This document shows positions 15,793 to 23,997 of a DNA stretch of 64,000 nt, one piece after another. Origin of the DNA: JAAYRQ01 sp035647235 (GTDB taxonomy: Bacteria; Bacillota; Syntrophomonadia; Syntrophomonadales; Syntrophomonadaceae); contig CAZEPV010000002.1 of the NCBI GenBank assembly GCA_964514235.1, positions 1 through 64,000 of the forward strand. Direction: 5' to 3'. The notes beneath the pieces were generated by a model. The model made no database searches, had not been told where the DNA came from, and saw only the letters and a list, made by a program, of their open reading frames with translations. Positions within the stretch are counted from its first letter, which is position 1, and each line of letters opens with the position of its first letter. Made by a program: the position numbers and the translations under genes.

Positions 15793-16539
15793 ATGCTAAC
15801 ATTAGAAAATATATCTTTGGCGGTTAATAATAGTGGCACAAGTAAAGAAATTTTAAGAAATGTGAATATTTCTTTTGAGCCTGGTAAATTATATGCTGTT
15901 ACTGGGCCAAATGGTGGGGGAAAAACCTCTATAGCTAAATCCATTATGGGGATTTATAAACCTACCGCTGGTAATATATTTTTACATGATGAAGATATTA
16001 GTGAACTTGAAATCTCGGAAAGGGCTAAAAGGGGTATTGCTTATGCATTTCAACAACCTCCAAGATTTAAAGGCTTAACTGTTGAAGATTTGCTCAAGAT
16101 TGCTAACCCTGGTGTAAATCATATTAATTTGCGTAAAACCCTTAGGGATGTAGGCTTATGTCCAGAAGACTACTTGGAAAGGGATTTAGGGCCAGGGCTT
16201 AGTGGTGGTGAAATAAAACGGATTGAGGTTGCTCAAGTGCTGATTCGGGATGCTGAAATTAGCATTTTTGACGAGCCCGAAGCTGGAGTAGATTTATGGA
16301 CTATCCAAAGATTGATTTTGGCTATCATGCAAAGATTTAAAGAGCGACCTAATGCTATAGCAATTATAATTACCCATAATGAAAATGTTTTACCCTTATG
16401 TGACGAAATAATAGTAGTCGAAGATGGAACTGTAACAGCTGTAGGCAAGCCTAATGAAGTATGGTCTTTAATTAGGGAAGATATAGAATGCCAAAAAAGG
16501 GACGAATGCCGAGGAGATATGATATATGAAATTCAATAA
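15793..16539 (+). CDS. sufC: SufC-like ATPase of a minimal (SMS) FeS assembly system
   Basis: A 248-residue ABC ATPase with Walker A GPNGGGKTS near 38, Q-loop FQQP near 87, signature LSGGEIKRIEV near 136, Walker B SIFDEPEAGVD near 157 and a switch His in IITHNE. The SufC-specific GPGLSGGEIKR region is recognisable. It energises FeS assembly on the SufB partner. ATG 15793 is preceded by GGAGGAG at 15780-15786; an ATG at 15778 lies in the purine block and is not used. The sufB frame begins 14 bases before this stop, showing tight coupling. Confidence 0.9.
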   Translation: MLTLENISLAVNNSGTSKEILRNVNISFEPGKLYAVTGPNGGGKTSIAKSIMGIYKPTAGNIFLHDEDISELEISERAKRGIAYAFQQPPRFKGLTVEDLLKIANPGVNHINLRKTLRDVGLCPEDYLERDLGPGLSGGEIKRIEVAQVLIRDAEISIFDEPEAGVDLWTIQRLILAIMQRFKERPNAIAIIITHNENVLPLCDEIIVVEDGTVTAVGKPNEVWSLIREDIECQKRDECRGDMIYEIQ

Positions 16540-17449
16540 TATAGATTGGGAGCTATTAGGGGAAATTACCGAATTAACTGAGATGCCCAAAGGGGCTATT
16601 AATATAAGGAAAGATGGCCAAGCTATCGTTAGGCATTCTTCCCCCAATATTACAATAACTTCCTTCACTGATAAACCAGGAATTACGGTAGAAATTAAGG
16701 CAGGGACTAAGGATGAGACTGTGCATGTGCCTGTTTTATTAACTAGTTCAGGATTTCAGGATAAAGTCTATAATACCTTTATAGTGGGCGAAAATGCAGA
16801 TATTACAATTATTGCTGGCTGCGGCATTCATAATGACAGCCATGCTGATTCCGCACATGATGGTATTCATGAAATTATAGTAAAAAAAGGTGCCCGAATG
16901 AAATATATTGAAAGGCATTATGGACAGGGTGCAGGGCAAGGTAAAAGGGTCTTTAACCCTACTACAGTAATTAGAATTGAAGCAGAGGGTGTGGCTGAAT
17001 TAGAGATGATTCAGATTGAGGGTGTAGACGATACTATACGCCCTACGACTGCTTATGTAGGTGAAAAAGCCAGTCTTACTATTTTAGAGAGGTTGCTTAC
17101 CCATGGTAAGCAAAAAGCCGAATCGGATATTAAGATATACATTGAGGGTAAGGGAGGTGCAGCCCAAATTTTATCCCGTACTATAGCTCGTGATTCCTCT
17201 GAACAGATTTTTAGGGCTGCCATGATTGGACAAACTGAGTGTTTAGGACACGTGGAATGTGATTCGATTATAATGGGGGATGCTAAAGTAAAGGCCGTGC
17301 CAGAGCTGGTAGCAGAGAGTTCGGAAGCCGTCTTAACTCATGAAGCTGCTATTGGGAAAATAGCTGGTGAGCAATTAGTCAAGTTAATGTCCCTAGGCTT
17401 AACTGAACCAGAGGCAATTGATACTATTCTAGAAGGTTTCCTCAGATAA
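16526..17449 (+). CDS. sufB: SufB/SufD-like scaffold, short form (SmsB)
   Basis: The 307-residue protein is the beta-helical SufBD core without the long N-terminal region of standard SufB (about 470 residues). Recognisable blocks are GCGIHNDSHADSAHDGIHEIIVKKGARMKYIERHYGQG (quoted in parts: GCGIHNDSHADSAHDG, KYIERHYG), SRTIARDSSEQIFRAAMIG and the C-terminal LTHEAAIGKIAGEQLVKLMS followed by GLTEPEAIDTILEGFL. Only sufC and this gene are present, with no SufD, SufS or SufU nearby, which fits the two-gene SMS system described as an ancestral form of SUF. It overlaps sufC by 14 bases. Confidence 0.88.
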   Translation: MKFNNIDWELLGEITELTEMPKGAINIRKDGQAIVRHSSPNITITSFTDKPGITVEIKAGTKDETVHVPVLLTSSGFQDKVYNTFIVGENADITIIAGCGIHNDSHADSAHDGIHEIIVKKGARMKYIERHYGQGAGQGKRVFNPTTVIRIEAEGVAELEMIQIEGVDDTIRPTTAYVGEKASLTILERLLTHGKQKAESDIKIYIEGKGGAAQILSRTIARDSSEQIFRAAMIGQTECLGHVECDSIIMGDAKVKAVPELVAESSEAVLTHEAAIGKIAGEQLVKLMSLGLTEPEAIDTILEGFLR

Positions 17450-17469
17450 TATGGTTAGGATTGATCACT

Positions 17470-18372
17470 TTGAATCTTAATTTGTTTAAAACTTTTGTAA
17501 AGGTAGTAGAAACTCAAAATTTATCAAAAACAGCGCAGGAGTTCGGTTTATCACAACCTGCGATTACCAAGCAAATACAATCACTAGAAGATTATTATGG
17601 GGTATTATTATTAGAAAGATCAGGACGCAGCCTCAAAACTACTGAGGCTGGTAATACTTTATACCAATACTCTAAGGATATTATTAAATTGCTAGATAAA
17701 ACTGAAAAAATGATGGAGGAGGTATCTGCTAGCCGCCGGGGTAGGCTTAACTTGGCAGCTAGTACAATTCCTGGCCAGTATATTTTGCCCCAGGTTATTA
17801 AAAAATTTAAAGATAAATTTCCTAATGTTAGTATAGGCTTAAATATTGGTGATACTGAGGACGTTTTTTATCAGGTTGCTGAACGAGAAATTGATGTTGG
17901 TGTAGTAGGGGGATGGATAAAAAATCGAAAAATTGAGGGATTTACCTGGCTAGAAGATGAATTAGTGCTAGTAGTCCCTGAGAATCATAAATGTGCTCAA
18001 CTTACTAGTATCAAAATATCTGAATTAATTAATGAAAAATGGGTTATTCGTTCCAAGGGTTCTGGAACTAGGCAAGCAGTAGAAGAAATTTTAGACACCA
18101 ATGGGATTAAAATAGAGGATTTACATGTGTATTTAGAAGTGGGCTCTACAGAGACTGTCATAGCTTCTGTAGAATCTGGAATGGGTATATCTATCGTTTC
18201 TAAATGGGCTTTGAATAGGGAGCCATACCGTAAGGTCCAAGGGATAAAAATTACTGATCAAGGTGCAGTTAGGAATTTCTACGTCATATATCCTAAGCAG
18301 AAATCTAGACGTAAAACCGTGAACAGCTTTTTGGATTTTATAAAAAAAGTAGATGTAATTAAGGGGCTATAA
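17470..18372 (+). CDS. LysR-family transcriptional regulator
   Basis: The roughly 300-residue protein has an N-terminal winged helix (LNLFKTFVKVVETQNLSKTAQEFGLSQPAITKQI) and a LysR substrate-binding domain starting near residue 90 (GRLNLAASTIPGQYILPQVI). The IPGQYILP block resembles CysL and selenium-associated LysR proteins, but the ligand cannot be assigned. Start TTG 17470 has GGTTAGGA 9 bases upstream; TTG 17461 is too close to that site. It lies 20 bases after sufB and may be co-transcribed, or control sufCB or the following polyamine operon. Confidence 0.85.
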   Translation: MNLNLFKTFVKVVETQNLSKTAQEFGLSQPAITKQIQSLEDYYGVLLLERSGRSLKTTEAGNTLYQYSKDIIKLLDKTEKMMEEVSASRRGRLNLAASTIPGQYILPQVIKKFKDKFPNVSIGLNIGDTEDVFYQVAEREIDVGVVGGWIKNRKIEGFTWLEDELVLVVPENHKCAQLTSIKISELINEKWVIRSKGSGTRQAVEEILDTNGIKIEDLHVYLEVGSTETVIASVESGMGISIVSKWALNREPYRKVQGIKITDQGAVRNFYVIYPKQKSRRKTVNSFLDFIKKVDVIKGL

Positions 18373-18405
18373 GTAAAGATATTTGCTATACACTGCTGAT
18401 ATGGT

Positions 18406-18433
18406 GAAGGGGAAAGACTGCTTTCCCTTTTTT
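18406..18433 (+). terminator. Terminator after lysR
   Basis: Stem GGGGAAAG/CTTTCCCT with loop ACTG followed by TTTTT. Confidence 0.85.
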
Positions 18434-18455
18434 AATATGGACTTATAAAAAGTGC

Positions 18456-18483
18456 TTGATTTTGGGAAGGCTTTGTATATAAT
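18456..18483 (+). promoter_or_regulatory. Promoter of the polyamine operon
   Basis: TTGATT (18456-18461), 16-base spacer, TATAAT (18478-18483), 46 bases upstream of the PvlArgDC start codon. Confidence 0.75.
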
Positions 18484-18529
18484 GTATCTATTGTCTATGT
18501 AAAAATATTATCTGGAGGTGTTTTTTAGC

Positions 18530-18988
18530 ATGTTACCAATACCAAAAAAATTTTTTGTAACCGCTGCTTCTGCTGAGGGAGATAGTCATTTAACTGCATT
18601 TGATGGGGCTTTACTTAAAGCCCGAGTAGGAAATACGAATTTAGTAAGGGTAAGTAGTATTTTACCTCCAGCTTGTGAATATGAACCTGATTTACTTGTT
18701 CCACCAGGGGCCCTTTTGCCAATTGCTTATGGGTCTATTGTTAGCGATATCCCAGGTGAGCTTATTTCTGCAGCTGTTGCTGTAGGGATTACCAAAGATA
18801 GTTTTGGAGTGATTATGGAGTATTCTGGCAGATGTACTAAAGAGGAAGCCGAACAACAAGTTAGGGAGATGGTGAAAGAAGCCTTTAGAATAAGGGAAAT
18901 TGAACTAATAGAAGTTAAAGTAGCGGTTACGGAACATACAGTCGAAAAAATTGGCTGTTCCTTTGCTGCGGTACCTTTATGGTATTAA
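18530..18988 (+). CDS. pdaD: Pyruvoyl-dependent arginine decarboxylase
   Basis: The 152-residue proenzyme matches the archaeal/bacterial PvlArgDC family. Self-cleavage is expected between S42 and S43 in LVRVSSILPP, turning S43 into the pyruvoyl group. The downstream PPGALLPIAYGSIVSDIPGELISAAVAVGI block is typical. It makes agmatine and CO2 from arginine. ATG 18530 follows GGAGGTG (18514-18520); a GTG inside that site is not used. First gene of the pdaD-speE-speB operon. Confidence 0.92.
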   Translation: MLPIPKKFFVTAASAEGDSHLTAFDGALLKARVGNTNLVRVSSILPPACEYEPDLLVPPGALLPIAYGSIVSDIPGELISAAVAVGITKDSFGVIMEYSGRCTKEEAEQQVREMVKEAFRIREIELIEVKVAVTEHTVEKIGCSFAAVPLWY

Positions 18989-19010
18989 GTGATTTAAGGA
19001 GGAAAAACCA

Positions 19011-19844
19011 TTGGAACTTTGGTTTACAGAATATCAAACTAATTCACTAGGCTTTTCTTGTAAAATTACTGATGTATTGCGTAAAGAAGAGACTAAATAT
19101 CAGACCTTGGCTGTAGTAGATACTGTACAATTCGGCAAGATGTTGTTACTAGATGGAATGGTTATGACTACCGATTTAGATGAGTATGTATATCATGAAA
19201 TGATTAGCCAAGTGGCTTTAAATTCCCATCCCAATCCCCGCAAAGTTTTAATTATAGGAGGGGGAGATGGGGGAGCCCTTAGGGAAGTAGTAAATCATCC
19301 GCATGTAGAAAAGGGTACTCTAGTAGAAATAGATGAAAAGGTAATATTAGCTTCTAAGGATTTCTTTCCCAGACTTTCCTCTTCCTTTGCCCATGAGAAG
19401 GCTGAAGTAATCATAGATAATGGGATAGAATTTGTTAAAAAACATATAGATAGCTTTGATGTAATTATAGTTGATTCTACTGAACCAGTTGGTCCAGCCA
19501 TAGAATTATTTTCGCCCAGTTTTTATGAAAATGTTTTTGCTTCATTGCATGAAGATGGAATTATAGTAGTACAAAGTGAATCCCCTTTTATAAATCCAGA
19601 TGTAATTAAGACGGCCTATGATGGTATTGCAGGAATTTTCCCCATAACGAAATTATATTTGGCTAGTATTCCTACTTACCCTAGCGGTCTATGGAGTTTT
19701 ACCATTGGGTCTAAAAAGTATGATCCCGAAATTATCCTAACTAAAGAAGAAAAAAATAAAAGGTATTATTCCCCTGAAATACATCGGGCTGCTTTTGTTT
19801 TGCCGCCTTTTGTAAGGAAAATCATTCAAGGTGGGAAAGCATGA
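19011..19844 (+). CDS. speE: Spermidine synthase family aminopropyltransferase
   Basis: The 277-residue protein shows polyamine aminopropyltransferase motifs: LLLDGMVMTTDLDEYVYHEM near 44-63, VLIIGGGDGGALREV near 80, the acidic LVEIDEKV near 104 and IIVDSTEPVGPA near 149. It transfers aminopropyl from decarboxylated SAM to putrescine, or to agmatine as in Thermus-type pathways. It lies between arginine decarboxylase and agmatinase-like genes, so both orders of reaction are possible. TTG start with AAGGAGG 8 bases before. It overlaps speB by 4 bases (ATGA). Confidence 0.92.
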   Translation: MELWFTEYQTNSLGFSCKITDVLRKEETKYQTLAVVDTVQFGKMLLLDGMVMTTDLDEYVYHEMISQVALNSHPNPRKVLIIGGGDGGALREVVNHPHVEKGTLVEIDEKVILASKDFFPRLSSSFAHEKAEVIIDNGIEFVKKHIDSFDVIIVDSTEPVGPAIELFSPSFYENVFASLHEDGIIVVQSESPFINPDVIKTAYDGIAGIFPITKLYLASIPTYPSGLWSFTIGSKKYDPEIILTKEEKNKRYYSPEIHRAAFVLPPFVRKIIQGGKA

Positions 19845-20704
19845 TTATAAATTATAGCGAGTATCTAGAACAAAAGAATTTTTTTATGGGTAGCAAAAAT
19901 AATTTGGATACTTGTGATAAGGTAATTTTAGGTGTCCCGATGGATGCTACCACTAGTTTCCGTTCTGGTACACGTTTGGGACCATATCGTGTTAGGGAAG
20001 TGTCGGAGGGACTTGAGGAATATAGTATTTATCAAAATATGTCTTTAGAGGATATTAATTATTATGATGCTGGTGACCTTATAATTCCTTTTGGTAATGT
20101 ACTTGCAACCTTAAAGCGGACAGAACTGGTGTGCAAAAACCTGATCCAAAATAAAAAAGTTTTTACTTTAGGGGGAGAACACCTAATATCTTTGCCCCTA
20201 ATCAAGGCTCATAAAAGTAAATATCCCGATTTAGCTGTTATTCAAATGGATGCCCATGCAGATTTAAGGTATGAATACTTAGGTGAGAACCTTTCACATG
20301 CAACTGTTATGAGACATGTGGCCGAAGTCGTAGGGCACAAAAATTTATTCCAATTAGGAATTAGATCTGCGACCAAAGCGGAAATAGAATTTGCCATACA
20401 AAATACGCATATCTATCTTAATGAACTTACCAGCATAGTGGAAGAGGTTATAAAGCAGGTTGGGGCTAGACCCGTTTACATTTCTTTAGATATTGATGTA
20501 GTAGATCCTGCCTTTGCTCCTGGCACTGGTACTCCAGAGCCTGGGGGTTTTACCTCTAGGGAGTTAATTGGGGTCCTATTGGAACTGGGGGAGTTAAATG
20601 TGGTAGGCTTCGATTTAGTTGAAATATCCCCCCCCAATGAGGCGGGGGACATAACTTCCATTCTGGGTGCTAAGATTATGCGCGAGGTCTTAATTAGATA
20701 CTAA
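19841..20704 (+). CDS. speB: Agmatinase / aminopropylagmatine ureohydrolase family
   Basis: The 287-residue protein has the arginase-fold binuclear manganese motifs GGEHLISLPL (about 108), DAHADLRYEY (about 132-141) and SLDIDVVDPAFAPG (about 211-224). Removal of urea from agmatine gives putrescine; if SpeE acts first, the substrate would be N1-aminopropylagmatine and the product spermidine. Sequence does not settle which. Its start codon overlaps the speE stop, so the three enzymes are translationally linked. Confidence 0.92.
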   Translation: MIINYSEYLEQKNFFMGSKNNLDTCDKVILGVPMDATTSFRSGTRLGPYRVREVSEGLEEYSIYQNMSLEDINYYDAGDLIIPFGNVLATLKRTELVCKNLIQNKKVFTLGGEHLISLPLIKAHKSKYPDLAVIQMDAHADLRYEYLGENLSHATVMRHVAEVVGHKNLFQLGIRSATKAEIEFAIQNTHIYLNELTSIVEEVIKQVGARPVYISLDIDVVDPAFAPGTGTPEPGGFTSRELIGVLLELGELNVVGFDLVEISPPNEAGDITSILGAKIMREVLIRY

Positions 20705-20726
20705 ATAATTAGATTATCTATTTTTT

Positions 20727-21152
20727 TTAATATCTGGTTAAACTAGCTGGATATATATATAACCTATTAGTATTTTCAACCTGATTAAAGATAACGAAGT
20801 TTGCTAATTCATCTAAGATAGCTTCTAGGTCACTATCATCGCCATCTACCTTAATTTCGCAAATAGCCACATCTAATTCCATCCAATTCAGCAATCTAAG
20901 TTCCTGTAGCCCTTCCTCGAGAAATTCCAACTCTGAGTAGGGTATAGAAAATGGAGCACGGGGTTTACTTTTGATATGTTTTTCCAGTTTAGATAGAAAT
21001 AAACGTAAATTTTCCTCTCTTTCAGGTGTTATCATATATTGAAATAAAATATCGTATAGATTCTGGGCGATTATGATTGTTTTTACAGTAGGTAAAATAA
21101 AATGTTTTTCTTTACGGATGAAAGACAAATTAAAAGTTTTTAGATCAATCAA
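20727..21152 (-). CDS. Hypothetical protein, 141 residues
   Basis: Not recognised. The protein is soluble and acidic, with an N-terminal basic stretch (SFIRKEKHFILPTVKTIIIAQ), a helical middle (EREENLRLFLSKLEKHIKSK) and an acidic segment EIKVDGDDSDLEAILDELANFVIF. The start is TTG 21152 with AAGGAGTGG about 8 bases upstream. It is transcribed toward the polyamine operon and away from the c-di-AMP-controlled transporter. Strong ribosome site and clean coding composition support a real gene. Confidence 0.65.
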   Translation of the reverse strand: MIDLKTFNLSFIRKEKHFILPTVKTIIIAQNLYDILFQYMITPEREENLRLFLSKLEKHIKSKPRAPFSIPYSELEFLEEGLQELRLLNWMELDVAICEIKVDGDDSDLEAILDELANFVIFNQVENTNRLYIYPASLTRY

Positions 21153-21322
21153 TTAAACCACTCCTTACTTGTACTAATAATAGCTTAAATGTTTAATTTG
21201 TTTTAGACAAGAATAATATTCTCAGGCTTATCAGGTTTATGTTGTATTATTCCATAAGGACCAAACTTTTAGGGAGTCTGCATGGATTATAGGCATCAGC
21301 TTATTAAGGGGACAAAGGGCTA

Positions 21323-21463
21323 ATGGATAAAAACCGGGAAATAAAAAGGCAAATGTGGAAAAATAATATACTAGGAATTGTAGTTATACTTATTATCTTT
21401 CTGATAATAAAACTTGATTTAGGGAAGATAATGGGAAAACTACTAAGGTTATTATTTTTATAG
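21323..21463 (+). CDS. 46-residue single-pass membrane protein
   Basis: ATG at 21323 with AAAGGG 5 bases upstream and stop TAG at 21461-21463. The product has a basic start (MDKNREIKRQMWKNN), one hydrophobic helix (ILGIVVILIIFLIIKL) and a short basic amphipathic tail. A 13-codon frame (ATG 21282, AGGGAG upstream) ends in TAATG overlapping this start, so translation may be coupled. A hairpin TTTGCCA...TGGCAAA follows at 21479-21507. No family recognised. Confidence 0.5.
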   Translation: MDKNREIKRQMWKNNILGIVVILIIFLIIKLDLGKIMGKLLRLLFL

Positions 21464-21477
21464 TTGAATTATTTAAG

Positions 21478-21508
21478 ATTTGCCAGCATTAATAAGCATT
21501 TGGCAAAT
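21478..21508 (+). terminator. Weak terminator-like hairpin
   Basis: TTTGCCA pairs with TGGCAAA, with GC...ATTAATA inner sequence, followed by TTATTAGTTTT. Lies 15 bases after the 46-residue gene. Confidence 0.4.
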
Positions 21509-21536
21509 TATTAGTTTTAAACATATCTCAACACCT

Positions 21537-21566
21537 TTGAAATTGATACTAAGTTATGCTTATAAT
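21537..21566 (+). promoter_or_regulatory. Promoter of the riboswitch-controlled transporter operon
   Basis: TTGAAA (21537-21542), 18-base spacer, TATAAT (21561-21566), about 45 bases before the aptamer. Confidence 0.7.
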
Positions 21567-21609
21567 TATATATTGATAATTAAATAAGGTTTATTTTCTT
21601 TGGCAGCAG

Positions 21610-21744
21610 CCATTCTCTTGCTGAATCTTAAGGAAATTAAGAACGGGGGAACCAATTTGTTTGGGGTGAATCCATTTAGGAAGGGTAGCCTTATAACCCT
21701 AACCCGTCAGCTAACCTCGTAAGCAGGTGTAAGGGGAGAATGGG
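21610..21744 (+). ncRNA. c-di-AMP riboswitch (ydaO/yuaA type)
   Basis: The leader shows the ydaO/yuaA aptamer core in order: GCTGAATCTTAAGG, AACGGGGGAACCAA, TTGGGGTGAATCC, AGGGTAGCC, and AACCCGTCAGCTAACCTCG followed by TAAGC. CCATTCTC (21610-21617) and GAGAATGG (21737-21744) pair as the closing P1 helix. These RNAs bind c-di-AMP and normally switch off osmolyte or K+ transport and cell-wall genes. Here it precedes a betaine-type ABC transporter, a known target class. Confidence 0.93.
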
Positions 21745-21767
21745 GAAATTACATGCCTTTCGCAAAA

Positions 21768-21803
21768 CTTCTTTTAAAGACTTTTAAAAGCTTCATTTTT
21801 TCG
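21768..21803 (+). terminator. Candidate riboswitch expression-platform terminator
   Basis: CTTTTAAA-GACT-TTTAAAAG hairpin (21771-21790) followed by CTTCATTTTTT. It lies just after the aptamer P1 and well upstream of the start codon at 21961, as expected for transcriptional OFF control. The 160 bases after it hold no gene. Confidence 0.6.
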
Positions 21804-21960
21804 AAGGCCCCCACCCTCATTTATTTTTATTATTACTAATAATCTAATTTATATGAACGCACACTATAATATAGCGCTGCTTGCTTTCGCATGCTAGCCT
21901 TTCCTAATTATGGATTTGCTAGCCTCTATTGACCTGCCAAAAAGAAGGGAATGAATAATT

Positions 21961-23166
21961 ATGGCAAAATTAAAAGTTTCTAATCTGACTAAAATTTATG
22001 GAAATAATACCGACAGGGCCTTACAACTTCTAAACCAAGGAATAGATAATGATGAAATTAGGCGCAGGACTAAGCAAGTAGTAGGGGTGAGAAATGCAAA
22101 TTTTACAGTAAATGCTGGGGAAAGTTTCGTAATTATGGGTTTATCAGGTAGTGGTAAATCCACTTTATTAAGGTGTATTAATCGTTTGATTGATATCACT
22201 TCTGGTCAAGTATTAATTGATGATATTGATATTTCTAAGGTCTCGGGTAAAGAACTTATTGAAATAAGGCGAAAGAAGATGGGAATGGTTTTCCAGAGGT
22301 TTGCTTTATTACCCAATAGAACGATTGTGGATAATGTTGCTTTTGGCTTGGAGGTACAAAATATACCTCGAATTGAAAGATATGAAATGTCATTAAGTGC
22401 CTTAGAAATGGTAGGGCTTAAGGGTTGGGAAGATAATTATCCCGATAGTCTTAGTGGGGGAATGCAACAAAGGGTAGGTATTGCAAGGGCTCTGGCCACA
22501 GATCCCGATATTTTATTAATGGATGAGCCCTTTAGTGCATTGGACCCCTTGATAAGGCAAGATATGCAAGATGAGTTATTAGAAATACAGAAAAAATTAC
22601 AAAAAACTATTGTTTTTATTACTCACGATTTAGATGAGGCTCTAAAAATAGGGGACAGAATTGCTTTGATGAAAGATGCTGAAATTGTGCAAATAGGCAA
22701 TTCGGAGGATATTCTTTTATCTCCAGCAACCGAATATGTTGCTAGGTTTGTAGAAAATATTAATCGTTCCAAAGCCTTAACCGCTTCATCAGTAATGATT
22801 AAACCACATGCGGTTGTCCACCCTAAAGATGGGCCTAGAACTGCTTTACATTTGATGGAAAGACAAGGCATATCCTCTGTCTATGTTACAGATAGAAATG
22901 GCGGATTTTTAGGTTATGTTCGGGCAGAAGATGCAGCCGACAAAGCCAAGGCAGGGGAAAGAGTATTGGATGGAATAATCCAGAAGGATGGTCCCACTAC
23001 CAATCTAGATACTAATTTATCAGATTTATTGGATGTTTTAGCTCATACGAAAATACCTATAGCAGTAGTAGATGAAGATAATAATTTAAAAGGAACGCTA
23101 GTAAGGGGTTCAGTTATAGCTGGACTTGCTGGAGAAAGGGGTAGGGCAAATGGACTTCATTCCTAG
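21961..23166 (+). CDS. opuAA: Glycine betaine/proline ABC transporter ATPase with CBS domains
   Basis: A 401-residue ProV/OpuAA-type ATPase. Walker A GLSGSGKSTLLR near 60, Q-loop VFQRFALLPNRTI near 110, signature LSGGMQQRVGIARAL near 162, Walker B ILLMDEPFSALDPL near 184 and switch THDLDEA near 216. The C-terminal part (about 285-395) is a CBS pair (SSVYVTDRNGGFLGYV, PIAVVDEDNNLKGTL), which in OpuA-type importers senses ionic strength or nucleotides. First gene of the operon under the c-di-AMP riboswitch. It overlaps the permease by 17 bases. Confidence 0.93.
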   Translation: MAKLKVSNLTKIYGNNTDRALQLLNQGIDNDEIRRRTKQVVGVRNANFTVNAGESFVIMGLSGSGKSTLLRCINRLIDITSGQVLIDDIDISKVSGKELIEIRRKKMGMVFQRFALLPNRTIVDNVAFGLEVQNIPRIERYEMSLSALEMVGLKGWEDNYPDSLSGGMQQRVGIARALATDPDILLMDEPFSALDPLIRQDMQDELLEIQKKLQKTIVFITHDLDEALKIGDRIALMKDAEIVQIGNSEDILLSPATEYVARFVENINRSKALTASSVMIKPHAVVHPKDGPRTALHLMERQGISSVYVTDRNGGFLGYVRAEDAADKAKAGERVLDGIIQKDGPTTNLDTNLSDLLDVLAHTKIPIAVVDEDNNLKGTLVRGSVIAGLAGERGRANGLHS

Positions 23167-23980
23167 GATACCTTTAGCTAAATGGACAGATTTATCTATA
23201 GATTATTTAACTCTACATTATCGTGAGACTACCAAGGCTATTGCGGGTTTTTTAGAAACAATTATCTTGGGGATAAGGGATTTGTTGCTTTATATGCCCC
23301 CAGAATTATTTATTATTATAGTGGCCTTGATTGCCTGGAAGTTAGCAGATAAAAAAATAGCCCTATTTAGCATAATAGGATTGTTTTTTATATATAATAT
23401 TCAACTTTGGGGTGCAACTATGCAAACCTTAGCTATGGTTATATCTGGTGTGTCCTTATGTATTTTATTCGGTGTACCAATTGGAATTTTGGCAGCGAAA
23501 AATATATCAGTTAATCGAGTAGTTACACCTATACTAGATTTCATGCAAACACTTCCTGCTTTTGTGTATTTATTGCCAGCCATTCCCTTCTTTGGTTTGG
23601 GAGTCGTGCCAGCAGTTATTACTACCTTAATTTTCGCTATGCCACCTGTAATTCGTTTAACTAGCTTGGGCATTAGGCAAGTCCCAGAAGAATTAATAGA
23701 ACTGGGTAAATCTTTTGGCTCTACCTTCTTCCAGATGTTAATTAAGATCGAATTGCCTTTAGCCAGATCAACAATTTTAGCAGGTATAAATCAATGTATA
23801 ATGTTGTCCTTGTCTATGGTAGTTATTGCTGCCATGATTGGTGCCAAAGGTTTAGGGGGTGAAGTGTGGACTGCCATACAGACTTTAAATATGGGTATGG
23901 GGTTTGAAGCTGGTATAGGTATTGTTATATTAGCCATAATATTAGATCGCATAACCCAGAACTTGGGGAAATCTAAGTAA
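23150..23980 (+). CDS. opuAB: Glycine betaine ABC transporter permease
   Basis: The 276-residue ProW/OpuAB-type permease has a long N-terminal segment, about seven TM helices, and the EAA-like loop ELIELGKSFGSTFFQMLIKIELPLARSTILAGINQ near residues 180-215 (key residues G and P in ELGKSFGS and ELPLARS) that contacts the ATPase. Start ATG 23150 lies inside the end of the ATPase gene, with GAAAGGGG upstream; the longer frame from 23126 is not needed. The substrate-binding protein follows after 17 bases. Confidence 0.92.
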   Translation: MDFIPRIPLAKWTDLSIDYLTLHYRETTKAIAGFLETIILGIRDLLLYMPPELFIIIVALIAWKLADKKIALFSIIGLFFIYNIQLWGATMQTLAMVISGVSLCILFGVPIGILAAKNISVNRVVTPILDFMQTLPAFVYLLPAIPFFGLGVVPAVITTLIFAMPPVIRLTSLGIRQVPEELIELGKSFGSTFFQMLIKIELPLARSTILAGINQCIMLSLSMVVIAAMIGAKGLGGEVWTAIQTLNMGMGFEAGIGIVILAIILDRITQNLGKSK

Positions 23981-23997
23981 AAAAGAAGGAGGATATA

